Shown: one piece after another, positions 39,843 through 47,219 of the stretch
Layout of the letters: every line of letters begins with the position of its first letter
How positions within the stretch are numbered: position 1 is the first letter of the stretch
Assembly (NCBI GenBank): GCA_963796675.1
Contig: CAWCMS010000005.1
Span: 372,001-436,000 of the forward strand
Direction: 5' to 3'
DNA length: 64,000 bases
Origin: CAWCDJ01 sp963796675
GTDB lineage: Bacteria; Acidobacteriota; Terriglobia; Bryobacterales; Bryobacteraceae
The notes under the pieces: generated by a model
What the model saw: only the letters and a program-made list of their open reading frames with translations
What the model was told of the DNA's origin: nothing
Database searches by the model: none
Program-made: the position numbers and the translations under genes

Positions 39843-41363
39843 TTACTTCCAGGTGGAGCGTAGCTGCCAGACGTCCACGCGCACCGGTCCCGGTTTTCCC
39901 CCGGCGGCGTAAAATTCGACGCCTTCGGCCCCCGCGGGTGGATAGACGAGGTTGGTCAGCGCCACCTGGCCGGATTGCCCGAAGACTTCGACCGTCGAAC
40001 GGTCCAGGAGGATCGTCAGTTCCACCGGTTTGCCGCCGGTATCGACCGGGACGGCTGTTCGCAGCGGAAACGTCGGGCTGAAATCGGTGAGGCCCGAGTG
40101 GGTGCGGTCGACGAAGAGATCCCCGTTCCGGTAGCCAACGGCGGTGTAACTCCCGCCGCCGGAAAACACCTTCCAGCCGACTTCGGAGGCCGCGCCGGGC
40201 GACATCACGATCTGCAGTTCCAGGCTGCCTCCGTGCGCATGTTCGGCGAGCGCGCGATTCAGGTCGGCGACACTCTGGCCATCCCACGTAAAATGGCTGG
40301 AACGCAGCGACTCGATTTGATCGGCCGGCATCTGGAAGAGGCGCAGGCCGTCGGCGGTCTGCCGCAATTGGAGTTTGCGGGGAGCGGTCATCTGGCCGCG
40401 CCAGGGTCGGGTCGGCACCTTGGACGCATACTGCCAGTTATTCATCCAGCCGATCATGACGGGAGCGGCGCCGGAGGGCATGCCATTGAACGTCAGCGCG
40501 CAATAACAATCTTTGCCATAGTCGGTCCAGAGGGTGGCGGAGGGTGGGTTGCTATTGACGAAGTGCGAGCCGTCGAACGTCCCGACGAAGTATTGTTCGC
40601 CGGAGCCTCCCTGCACGCCGCCAGGGTTCACCCCCACCTTGAGGACCCAGCGGGAGTCCGTTCCTCCCGCCACGGGAACCCGAGTGAGGATGGGGCACTC
40701 CCAAGCGCCGCCGGTGGCGCCGGCAGGTCCGAATTCGCTGAGGCGCTGCCATTCCCTGAGGTTGGGGGACCCGTAGAACAGCACCTTGTGCGCGGTGGGG
40801 AGCGCGACGGCCATCACCCACTGCCGGGCCTCGGTCGACCAGGAGACGTGCGGGTCGCGAAAATCGGGCAGGTTCAGATTGAGCACCGGGTTGCCGGAGT
40901 ACTTGGTCCAGGTGCGTCCGCGGTCGTTGCTGTATGCCAGGTTCTGCGTCTGCAGCGCCGGATGACCCCCGGCGGCCGGAGTGTGGCCGGTGTAGACCGC
41001 GACCATACAGGGCTTGCCGCCCTGGCAGAAGCCGCTGGTGTTGTGCTCATCGACCACCGTGCTGCCGGTAAAGATCATGACGACGCCCGCTTCGGGAAGC
41101 GCGACCGGAAGTTCCTGCCAGTGGACCAGGTCGCGGCTCACGGCGTGGCCCCAGCTCATGTGCCCCCACTGGTCGCCGAACGGGTTGTATTGGAAGAACA
41201 GATGATACTCCCCGTCGAAGTAGACCAGCCCGTTGGGGTCGTTCGTCCAGTGCTCGCGCGGCGAAAAGTGGTATTGCGGGCGGTACGGCTGGTTGTACGC
41301 AGGCGGCTGGGCGAACGCGCAGGCCGCAAGGGCAGCGCCAAGAATCAGTGCGGAACCTTGCAT
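39843..41363 (-). CDS. Secreted GH32 beta-fructosidase (levanase/invertase-like)
   Basis: 506 residues with a signal peptide (LILGAALAACAFAQ). GH32 motifs: HWTNDPNG (nucleophile Asp, near residue 42), FRDPHVSW (transition-state Asp) and GGAWECPIL (acid/base Glu). A C-terminal beta-sandwich follows (DRSTVEVFGQSGQVALTNLVYP), the usual GH32C module. It would hydrolyse fructans such as levan or inulin, or sucrose, outside the cytoplasm. It starts five bases after the stop of the DUF4139-type gene, so they share an operon. No fructose uptake gene is adjacent. Confidence 0.92.
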   Translation of the reverse strand: MQGSALILGAALAACAFAQPPAYNQPYRPQYHFSPREHWTNDPNGLVYFDGEYHLFFQYNPFGDQWGHMSWGHAVSRDLVHWQELPVALPEAGVVMIFTGSTVVDEHNTSGFCQGGKPCMVAVYTGHTPAAGGHPALQTQNLAYSNDRGRTWTKYSGNPVLNLNLPDFRDPHVSWSTEARQWVMAVALPTAHKVLFYGSPNLREWQRLSEFGPAGATGGAWECPILTRVPVAGGTDSRWVLKVGVNPGGVQGGSGEQYFVGTFDGSHFVNSNPPSATLWTDYGKDCYCALTFNGMPSGAAPVMIGWMNNWQYASKVPTRPWRGQMTAPRKLQLRQTADGLRLFQMPADQIESLRSSHFTWDGQSVADLNRALAEHAHGGSLELQIVMSPGAASEVGWKVFSGGGSYTAVGYRNGDLFVDRTHSGLTDFSPTFPLRTAVPVDTGGKPVELTILLDRSTVEVFGQSGQVALTNLVYPPAGAEGVEFYAAGGKPGPVRVDVWQLRSTWK

Positions 41364-41368
41364 GTTGC

Positions 41369-43023
41369 CTATAGTCTAACGTCGAACGAGAGATCCTGAA
41401 TCATCTTGTTGAGCGCCGCCTGCTCTTTGGCCTTCTCGGCCTCGATCTGCGTGCTTTCGCGCCGCAGGGCCTCCAGGCGATTCTCCTCGTCGTTCAACTG
41501 CTGGGTGTAGCGCTGGAGCAGGGCCTTCTCCTCCGGACTGCCCTTCAGCGATTCTTGGCAACGGTGATCGGATCTTTCAGCTTGTACTCGAAAAGATCGC
41601 CCAGTTCCTGCGCGTCGGCCGCGACGCGAAAGACGCCGCCACCGAGACCGCCGGCGTCGAAGCGGCGAGGCGCTGGCGGAGCCTTCTTCAAGAATTCTTC
41701 GTTCCCGCTACCCGATCCAACACCCCGGCCGCTTCCGAGCATCCGGCCGCTGGCGGCCCTATTGGACGCCACCGAAGCGTTAGAAGTATTCAGGCCGGGC
41801 GCCGCCGCCGTCACCTCGACACTCTCCGCCACGCTTCCGACCGTGAGCGAAAAGTCCTGCCGGGAGGTGTTAGCCGAAACTTGCAGCCCGTTCACGACTT
41901 GCGTACCGAATCCCGGGGAGGCGGCCTCCAGGCGGACCGCAGTTGCCGGCAGACCCGATAATTGATAGTTACCGTTCGCATCCGCGATGCCCTGGGCGGT
42001 CACCCGACCCTCACTGTAGGCGGTCACCTGCGCTCCGGCGATGCCTGCGCCGGTCGGATCGATGACCCGGCCCACCAGGCGCGCTCCACCAGGAATCAGC
42101 GTGGCCTGGTAGGTCTGCGGCGAGACCAGCGCCGCCTCGGGCAGCGGCACCACGGGACGCCGCGAGTAATACGGCTGCGAAAGATTCTGGATGAACGACT
42201 GCGGAGCGCCGGCCACCAGCGAGAGTTGCACGTGGTCCCAATTCTCTCCGAGCACGTTGTCGACGATGGCCCACCCCTGCAGCAGCGGAGATTGCCCGGC
42301 CTTCGAACCGAGCACGATGCGGTAGGTGGACTTCCAGACCGGAACCTCGCTGATATAGCTGACGAATACCGAACGGTCGCCCGCGCCCTCCGTGGAGATC
42401 ACCATGCGGCGCACATCGGCCTCGCGGCCGGCGGAGACGATATCGAGCAGACGCTCGACCCTGCCTGCCAGACCCGGATCGAGCAGTTTCACCGAATATC
42501 CCGGCGCCAGTTCGGTGGTGCGGACCTCGCCGTTGTCGCTGATGAGGGAAAGATAATCCACTTCGAGCGTGGTGCCTCCGGCGATGCGCGTCTTGCGCTC
42601 CGCGCTCAGCAGGCGGCCCGAGATGACGTTCGAGGCGCTGCGGATTTCGAGACGCGCGCCTCGCAACGAACCAAGCAGATCGGTGAGCGAAGACTTTTCC
42701 GCCAGCGGGAGGTTGAGGTCGCCAAGCTGCCGGTCCACGGGCGCGGCGGAATCATAGGCTACGCCGGTGATGCGCCCGCCATTGAGATCCAGCACGGTCA
42801 GCGACTTCAGCACATCGTTGAGCTGGCCCGAGGTGAACGGGATAGTCACGTTCTGATTGCCGCGAACCGGACCGACATGTTCGAAGTATCCGACGCCGTT
42901 CTTATAGAGGACCACTCGCTTCACGGGCAGTGCGCCGCCGGTAACCGGCGAGGCGGCCTGTTGGCCGAAGCAGGGAGAGAGCAGGAGCGCGACTAATAGA
43001 GAGATACCCGGCGACCAACGCAT
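41369..43023 (-). CDS. DUF4139-type protein with inserted carboxypeptidase-regulatory domain, broken frame near its end
   Basis: Signal peptide (ISLLVALLLSPCFGQ), then the DUF4139 N-terminal half (VKRVVLYKNGVGYFEHVG, GQLNDVLKSLTVLDLNGG, VPVWKSTYRIVL, WDHVQLSLVAGAPQSF). About 100 residues of a carboxypeptidase-regulatory-like sandwich are inserted (LVGRVIDPTGAGIAGAQVTAY, ADANGNYQLSGLPA), followed by LGDLFEYKLKDPITVAKN. The frame then stops at 41545, but another frame continues directly with SLKGSPEEKALLQRY and a coiled coil ending LSFDVRL at 41369. Family members normally have a further 200-odd residues between these two blocks, so the break looks like an internal deletion that also changed frame. 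It precedes GH32 in one operon. Confidence 0.72.
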
Positions 43024-43112
43024 GACTAACCTCCGCGGCGTTACGACGTAAGACAGCCAGAATTGGTTTCACACCACTCGCTCGGAAATCCAACTCCGCG
43101 GACGCGCGGCCG

Positions 43113-43259
43113 TCAGACAGTGATGGCGCCGATGCAGAGGGCCGAAGCCGCCCAGTACACCGCGCGACGATAGTCCCCCGCCATGGCATAGCAGATCGCG
43201 GCTCCGGCGTTACCCGCCAAAAGGAAGAAGGGAAAGACCTTGGTCAAAAAGTTCGGCAA
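43113..43259 (-). CDS. Small hydrophobic protein (hypothetical)
   Basis: A 48-residue frame with a TTG start, reading MPNFLTKVFPFFLLAGNAG at the start and ending RRAVYWAASALCIGAITV. It has two hydrophobic stretches joined by a charged GDYRR turn, the shape of many small acidobacterial membrane proteins. It lies 89 bases upstream of the DUF4139-type gene on the same strand. No good Shine-Dalgarno is seen and an alternative TTG exists at 43245. The composition (two helices, a turn and a clean stop) is the only support. Confidence 0.4.
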   Translation of the reverse strand: MPNFLTKVFPFFLLAGNAGAAICYAMAGDYRRAVYWAASALCIGAITV

Positions 43260-43409
43260 ACCAGGAGAACCTCGGATCAACCCTCATCCTAACCCGCCGC
43301 ACCTTGGGCGGCAATCACCGCCTTTGCGGGAGGGCCGCCACCACCCCGGCATCGACGACGTACGCCACCGCCCCGACCGCGCGCGCCGTTTCGCGGTACA
43401 ACTTGGGGT

Positions 43410-43616
43410 ATGCCGCTCTCTGCGAGAAATCAGCTACCGGGTACCGTCGAAGATCTGCAAATAGGTGATGTGATGGCGCACGTGGTCGTCCGGGTGGGCG
43501 ACCACGTGGTCGAAAGCGTGATCACGCGCAATAGCGCCGAGGAACTCAAACTGAAAAAGGGCGACTCCGTCCGGGTGGTGATCAAGTCCACCGAGGTCAT
43601 GATTCAGAAAGACTGA
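43410..43616 (+). CDS. Mop/TOBE-type molybdate-binding protein
   Basis: 68 residues that match a single Mop domain: LSARNQLPGTVEDLQIGDVMAHVVVRVGDHVVESVITRNSAEELKLKKGDSVRVVIKSTEVMI. Molbindins of this type assemble into hexamers that store molybdate or tungstate. No molybdenum transporter or cofactor gene is nearby. The stop is one base from the convergent stop of the next gene. The 150 bases upstream (43260-43409) show only low-complexity CCG-rich sequence. Confidence 0.88.
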   Translation: MPLSARNQLPGTVEDLQIGDVMAHVVVRVGDHVVESVITRNSAEELKLKKGDSVRVVIKSTEVMIQKD

Positions 43617-43617
43617 A

Positions 43618-44994
43618 TCAGCCGACGAACTTCCAGCCCTTACGGAACTTCGGCCGGAGCAGTTGGTTGGCCTGCTCGTTGTTGGTGAAGCGCATCTTCT
43701 GCGCGTCCCACTCGAGCTTGCCTTCCACCCGCATGCCGATGACGCCGAGCAGCATCCACTGCACAAAGGGTCCGGAAATGCTGAAGTTGGAGCATGCCGG
43801 AGTACCGCCCTTGGCGGCGCGGATCCAGTCGCGGTAGTGCGCCTCTACCCACTCGGAGGGCGCGCCGGGGCAACGCGGCAGCACCTGCGGAGGCATCTTG
43901 TAGTCCTTCATGCGCTCGGCCGGTACCAGGCGCGTGCGCTCGCCGTAGCAGCCGGTGGTGAGCATGCCCTTGTCGCCGACGAAAAGACTGCCGTTGATAT
44001 CGTCATCGCCGAGCTTTTCACCGGCGGGGACTCCCGCGACCTTGGGCTGCTCCGTAACGCGGTCGTACCAGAAGAGCTTCAGGGCCGGGAAGGCTCCGCG
44101 CGCCGGAAAGTCGAAGCGGATGGCGGTGCGATAGGGGAAGGTGTACTTCGCCTTGCCTTCGAGCTTGATGCATTCCACGCTGGTGGGAGCGCCCAGGCGC
44201 AGCGCCATGTTCGGAGTGCCGAGGATGTGGCAGGCCATATCGCCGATCGCGCCGCAGCCGAATTCCGGGAAAGCGCGCCAGTTTTGCGGGGCATAGGCGG
44301 GGCTGTAGGGCCGCATCTCGACGTCGCCGAGCCACGCGTCCCAATCGAGCGTCTCCGGAACCGGCGCTTCCTTCGGGACCACGTCCGGGCCCTGCGGCCA
44401 ATACGGAGAGGGGCGATTCGTCCAGGCATGAACCTCGGTGACGTTGCCGATATCGCCATGCCACACGATTTCGCAGGCTTCGCGCGCGCCCGGCTGCGAG
44501 TAGCCCTGGTTTCCCATCTGCGTGGCGACCCCGTACTTCGCGGCCGCGAGCGTGAGTTGCTGCGCTTCCCACACGGTACGGGTGAGCGGCTTCTGGCAAT
44601 AGACGTGTTTGCCGCGCGCCATGGCCCACATGGCGGCGCTGGCATGCATGTGGTCAGGGCAGGAGACCAGCACGGCATCGATGTTCTTCGTTTCGGCGTC
44701 GAACATGCGCCGGAAGTCTTTGTACTTGGGCACCTTGGGATACGCGGCGAAGGTCTTCCCGGCCTGCTTCGAATCCGGGTCGGTCATGGCCACGATATTC
44801 TCGCTCGCGGCGCATCCGGCGATATCGCTGGCGCCCTTGCCCCCGGCTCCGATGGCCGCGATGTTCAACTTCTCGTTGGGCGACTTGTAGCCCAATTGCC
44901 GAAGCGATGCCACGCTACCGAAGCCGCCGGGAGGCACCGCTCCCGCCAGCAGAGTCCCAAAGAAAAAGTGCCGTCTCGAAAACGTGTTAGCCAT
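43618..44994 (-). CDS. Tat-exported Gfo/Idh/MocA family oxidoreductase (QKP variant)
   Basis: 458 residues from ATG 44994 (a start at 45003 would add three). Twin-arginine leader FSRRHFFFGTLLAG; NAD(P) fold NIAAIGAGGKGASDI. The catalytic triad is CQKPLTRT, with Gln in place of the usual Glu of EKP, as in the subfamily common in Acidobacteria and Planctomycetes. Further blocks are WLGDVEMRPYSPAYAP, GAIGDMACHILG and, near the end, WDAQKMRFTN. The substrate is unknown. It follows the small TPR gene's opposite side: the TPR gene lies upstream on the same strand, 41 bases away. Confidence 0.88.
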   Translation of the reverse strand: MANTFSRRHFFFGTLLAGAVPPGGFGSVASLRQLGYKSPNEKLNIAAIGAGGKGASDIAGCAASENIVAMTDPDSKQAGKTFAAYPKVPKYKDFRRMFDAETKNIDAVLVSCPDHMHASAAMWAMARGKHVYCQKPLTRTVWEAQQLTLAAAKYGVATQMGNQGYSQPGAREACEIVWHGDIGNVTEVHAWTNRPSPYWPQGPDVVPKEAPVPETLDWDAWLGDVEMRPYSPAYAPQNWRAFPEFGCGAIGDMACHILGTPNMALRLGAPTSVECIKLEGKAKYTFPYRTAIRFDFPARGAFPALKLFWYDRVTEQPKVAGVPAGEKLGDDDINGSLFVGDKGMLTTGCYGERTRLVPAERMKDYKMPPQVLPRCPGAPSEWVEAHYRDWIRAAKGGTPACSNFSISGPFVQWMLLGVIGMRVEGKLEWDAQKMRFTNNEQANQLLRPKFRKGWKFVG

Positions 44995-45035
44995 CCGATC
45001 CAACCTTTCGCCCTAACGCTCTTACATAACACCTT

Positions 45036-45503
45036 TCACTGGCCGAGACAAAGGCGGGAACGGGCGTCTTCCAGCAATTGGCGAAGCTGCGGTTCGCCGG
45101 GGGCCAGGGCACTGGCAGCGGTGAAATCGGCAATGGCGGCGTCGATCCTGCCGGTGGCCAGGTACAGCTTGCCGCGAAGCTCGATCGCCTGCCAGAAGTC
45201 CGGACTGAAGCGATGGGCGCGCGTCAGCAGACGAATGGCCTTGGCGATTTTGCCTTCGGCAACCAGTTGGATGGCCTCCTCGAGCATCGCCGCCGGGTCG
45301 GGTAGCGCCGGCGATCCGCGCCGTCCGACGAGGTGGAGGTAGATGCCCACGATGAAGCAGATGGCGGCGACGCCGGTGGCTCCGTCGAAACTCCAGGTAC
45401 CCAGCACAATCCGGCCCGCAACCGGGAGACTGGCGAACAGAGCGGCCAAGGCGAGCGCGGACCGGCTCCACTGTCGCGCCTTCGCTCTCATGCCCCCCAC
45501 CAT
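45036..45503 (-). CDS. Membrane-anchored TPR-like protein
   Basis: 155 residues (151 if the ATG at 45491 is used). Two hydrophobic helices (SALALAALFASLPVAGRIVLG and AAICFIVGIYLHLVG) are followed by about 85 residues with two tetratricopeptide-like units (MLEEAIQLVAEGKIAKAIRLL and LYLATGRIDAAIADFTAASAL). Such proteins organise membrane complexes. No catalytic motif is present. It lies upstream of the QKP oxidoreductase gene in the same direction. Confidence 0.72.
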   Translation of the reverse strand: MVGGMRAKARQWSRSALALAALFASLPVAGRIVLGTWSFDGATGVAAICFIVGIYLHLVGRRGSPALPDPAAMLEEAIQLVAEGKIAKAIRLLTRAHRFSPDFWQAIELRGKLYLATGRIDAAIADFTAASALAPGEPQLRQLLEDARSRLCLGQ

Positions 45504-45560
45504 AGCGCGTCCGGAGGCGGGCCGACAGTAACTTCCCTGATATCTTTAGTTAGTACTAGT

Positions 45561-45589
45561 TTGTTCATTAATGACTTACAACGTACTAT
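45561..45589 (+). promoter_or_regulatory. Candidate sigma-70 promoter of the small membrane protein gene
   Basis: TTGTTC (45561-45566) and TACTAT (45584-45589) with a 17-base spacer lie in a locally AT-rich stretch that stands out from the surrounding GC. Transcription would start near 45597, 45 bases before the ATG at 45641. Confidence 0.45.
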
Positions 45590-45640
45590 ACCCTTGATAG
45601 CTTGCGCCCCCACGCAGTTGTGGTATTTTTGAACTCAGCT

Positions 45641-45880
45641 ATGTGGTTCTTCCTTGCGATGCTGATTGGAGCTTTTCTGATAGACCCGAACGCGCGGTCT
45701 GTCGCTGACACCTTCTTCGCCCGCGCGGCAAACCTGGTCGACGCACAGTTTCCGGTTTTCTTCGCGGCGGTAGCCCTGACGCTGCTGGCTTCGGCCTTCT
45801 CCTGGTTCATGACCAGTTGGCCCCGGCGGCATGCTCGCCCGCAATTCCGCGTGGTGAAACGGTACTGGGTGCAGCAGTAG
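45641..45880 (+). CDS. Small two-helix membrane protein (hypothetical)
   Basis: 79 residues from ATG 45641 (a TTG at 45602 would add 13). It begins with a hydrophobic helix (MWFFLAMLIGAFLIDP), has an amphipathic middle and a second helix (FFAAVALTLLASAFSWFM), then a basic tail (WPRRHARPQFRVVKRYW). No family is recognised. The promoter match upstream supports expression. It stands alone, convergent with the sulfatase-maturase gene. Confidence 0.5.
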   Translation: MWFFLAMLIGAFLIDPNARSVADTFFARAANLVDAQFPVFFAAVALTLLASAFSWFMTSWPRRHARPQFRVVKRYWVQQ

Positions 45881-45936
45881 ATCTTCCGGTACCGCAGAGC
45901 GCGTTGCCGGACGCGATGAAGTAACCGGCAACAACC

Positions 45937-47052
45937 TCAGCGCGCGAGCAGTTTGCGCACTTCTTCCCGCAAGGGACCGGTCGACCGCGCATAAATCATC
46001 TTGTACGCTTCGCAAAAATAATCCAGATCCTCAAACCGGCGATTCGGTCCGTGGCGGAACTTCGGGCAGCCGCCGTGGCAGATCGACTGATACTCGCAGG
46101 CCTGACACTCGGGATGCGCCAGCGTCTTCTTGGCAGCGAAGCTGTAGCGCCGGGTGCGCCGCGCAATCTCGGGCCAGGAATCGAGCGTGATATTGCCCAG
46201 CTTCCACTCGCCCTCGACGAAGAAGTCGCAAGGGTAGACGTCGCCGTTGTACTCCACCACCACGTAGCTGTCGCAGGTTTCGTGCATGGTGCAGGTGGAA
46301 GGCTTCTGGCCGGCCACGGCTTCGGCGATGTTGTCGAAGAAACGGATCCGCACCTTGCGCCGCTCGGGCCACCAGATGTCGAACAGTTCGCAAAGGAATC
46401 GCCCGTACTGCGCCGCGGTGATGGTGAAGGGCAGGCGGTTGCCGAGCCCGTCGAACTCGGCGAGCGGAATGAATTGCAGGTTGTCGATTCCCAGGCTGCG
46501 AAAGAAGCGGTAGATCTCCTTGGGCTTTTCGACGTTCGCCTGGCTCAGCACGCACAGGATATTGAAATCGACGTTGTTCTTCTTCAGCAGCTCGACGCTT
46601 TCGACCACGCGTTTCCAGGTGCCGCGCTTCTCCTTGTTGTACCGATAGAGGTCGTTGACCTCCTGCGGCCCGTCGAGGGATACGCCCAGCAGCCATTGGT
46701 AGGAACGGAAGAGATCGCACCACGACTGGTCGATCAGCACCGCGTTGGTCTGGAGTGAATTGCTGACGGATTGGCCGTTGCGGCCGTACTGTTCCTGGAA
46801 TTTGACGAGCTTTTCGAAGAACTTCAGGCCGGCTAGCGTGGGCTCGCCTCCCTGAAACGCGAAGATGCTATGTGGGTAGGAATAAAAGAGATAGCTATCG
46901 ACCAGCCGCTCGAGAGTCTCCTCGGTCATGCGCCGCGCGGGGAGGGCCTTGTAGGGGTCGGCATCGCGATCGAGGTAGAAGCAGTATTCGCAGTCCAGGT
47001 TGCAGACCGCCGAAGCGGGCTTGATCAGGAGCGATGAGATGCGCGGCGCCAT
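45937..47052 (-). CDS. Anaerobic sulfatase-maturating enzyme (radical SAM/SPASM)
   Basis: 371 residues from ATG 47052, chosen because the family motif follows at once; an upstream in-frame ATG at 47178 would add 42 unlike residues. Radical SAM cluster: VCNLDCEYCFY (CxxxCxxC). FQGGEPTLAG and GVSLDGPQEVND follow. The SPASM region carries the auxiliary-cluster cysteines (CDSYVVVEYNGDVYPCDFF, CQACEYQSICHGGCPKFR). The enzyme oxidises Cys or Ser of sulfatases to formylglycine in the cytosol. No sulfatase gene is in the window, so its clients are encoded elsewhere. The next region contains a terminator for the neighbouring TonB receptor gene. Confidence 0.9.
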   Translation of the reverse strand: MAPRISSLLIKPASAVCNLDCEYCFYLDRDADPYKALPARRMTEETLERLVDSYLFYSYPHSIFAFQGGEPTLAGLKFFEKLVKFQEQYGRNGQSVSNSLQTNAVLIDQSWCDLFRSYQWLLGVSLDGPQEVNDLYRYNKEKRGTWKRVVESVELLKKNNVDFNILCVLSQANVEKPKEIYRFFRSLGIDNLQFIPLAEFDGLGNRLPFTITAAQYGRFLCELFDIWWPERRKVRIRFFDNIAEAVAGQKPSTCTMHETCDSYVVVEYNGDVYPCDFFVEGEWKLGNITLDSWPEIARRTRRYSFAAKKTLAHPECQACEYQSICHGGCPKFRHGPNRRFEDLDYFCEAYKMIYARSTGPLREEVRKLLAR

Positions 47053-47154
47053 AGCGCTGGCGTTCTCGCCAAAGATTGGTAATGCACCCACGCCCGTAGT
47101 GTATCGCGAACAGCGCAGCGGCCGCCGCGCTCCGGCGTGACGGAATGCCCCTCT

Positions 47155-47191
47155 GGAAATAAAAAAGGCGGCGGACACGAGGTCCGCCGCC
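47155..47191 (-). terminator. Intrinsic terminator of the large TonB receptor gene
   Basis: On the minus strand, GGCGGCGGAC, a five-base loop and GTCCGCCGCC are followed directly by TTTTTTATTT. The stem (plus 47167-47191) begins 28 bases after the receptor stop codon, so the downstream maturase gene is transcribed separately. Confidence 0.92.
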
Positions 47192-47219
47192 TGAATACAG
47201 TTCGCTTCCGACTGCGAAG

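Noticed and set aside
43240..43464. 74-residue plus-strand frame with PHPNPPHLG
   Set aside because: Low-complexity, Pro/Arg/His-rich text of a kind common in non-coding GC-rich DNA; it overlaps the Mop start in another frame.
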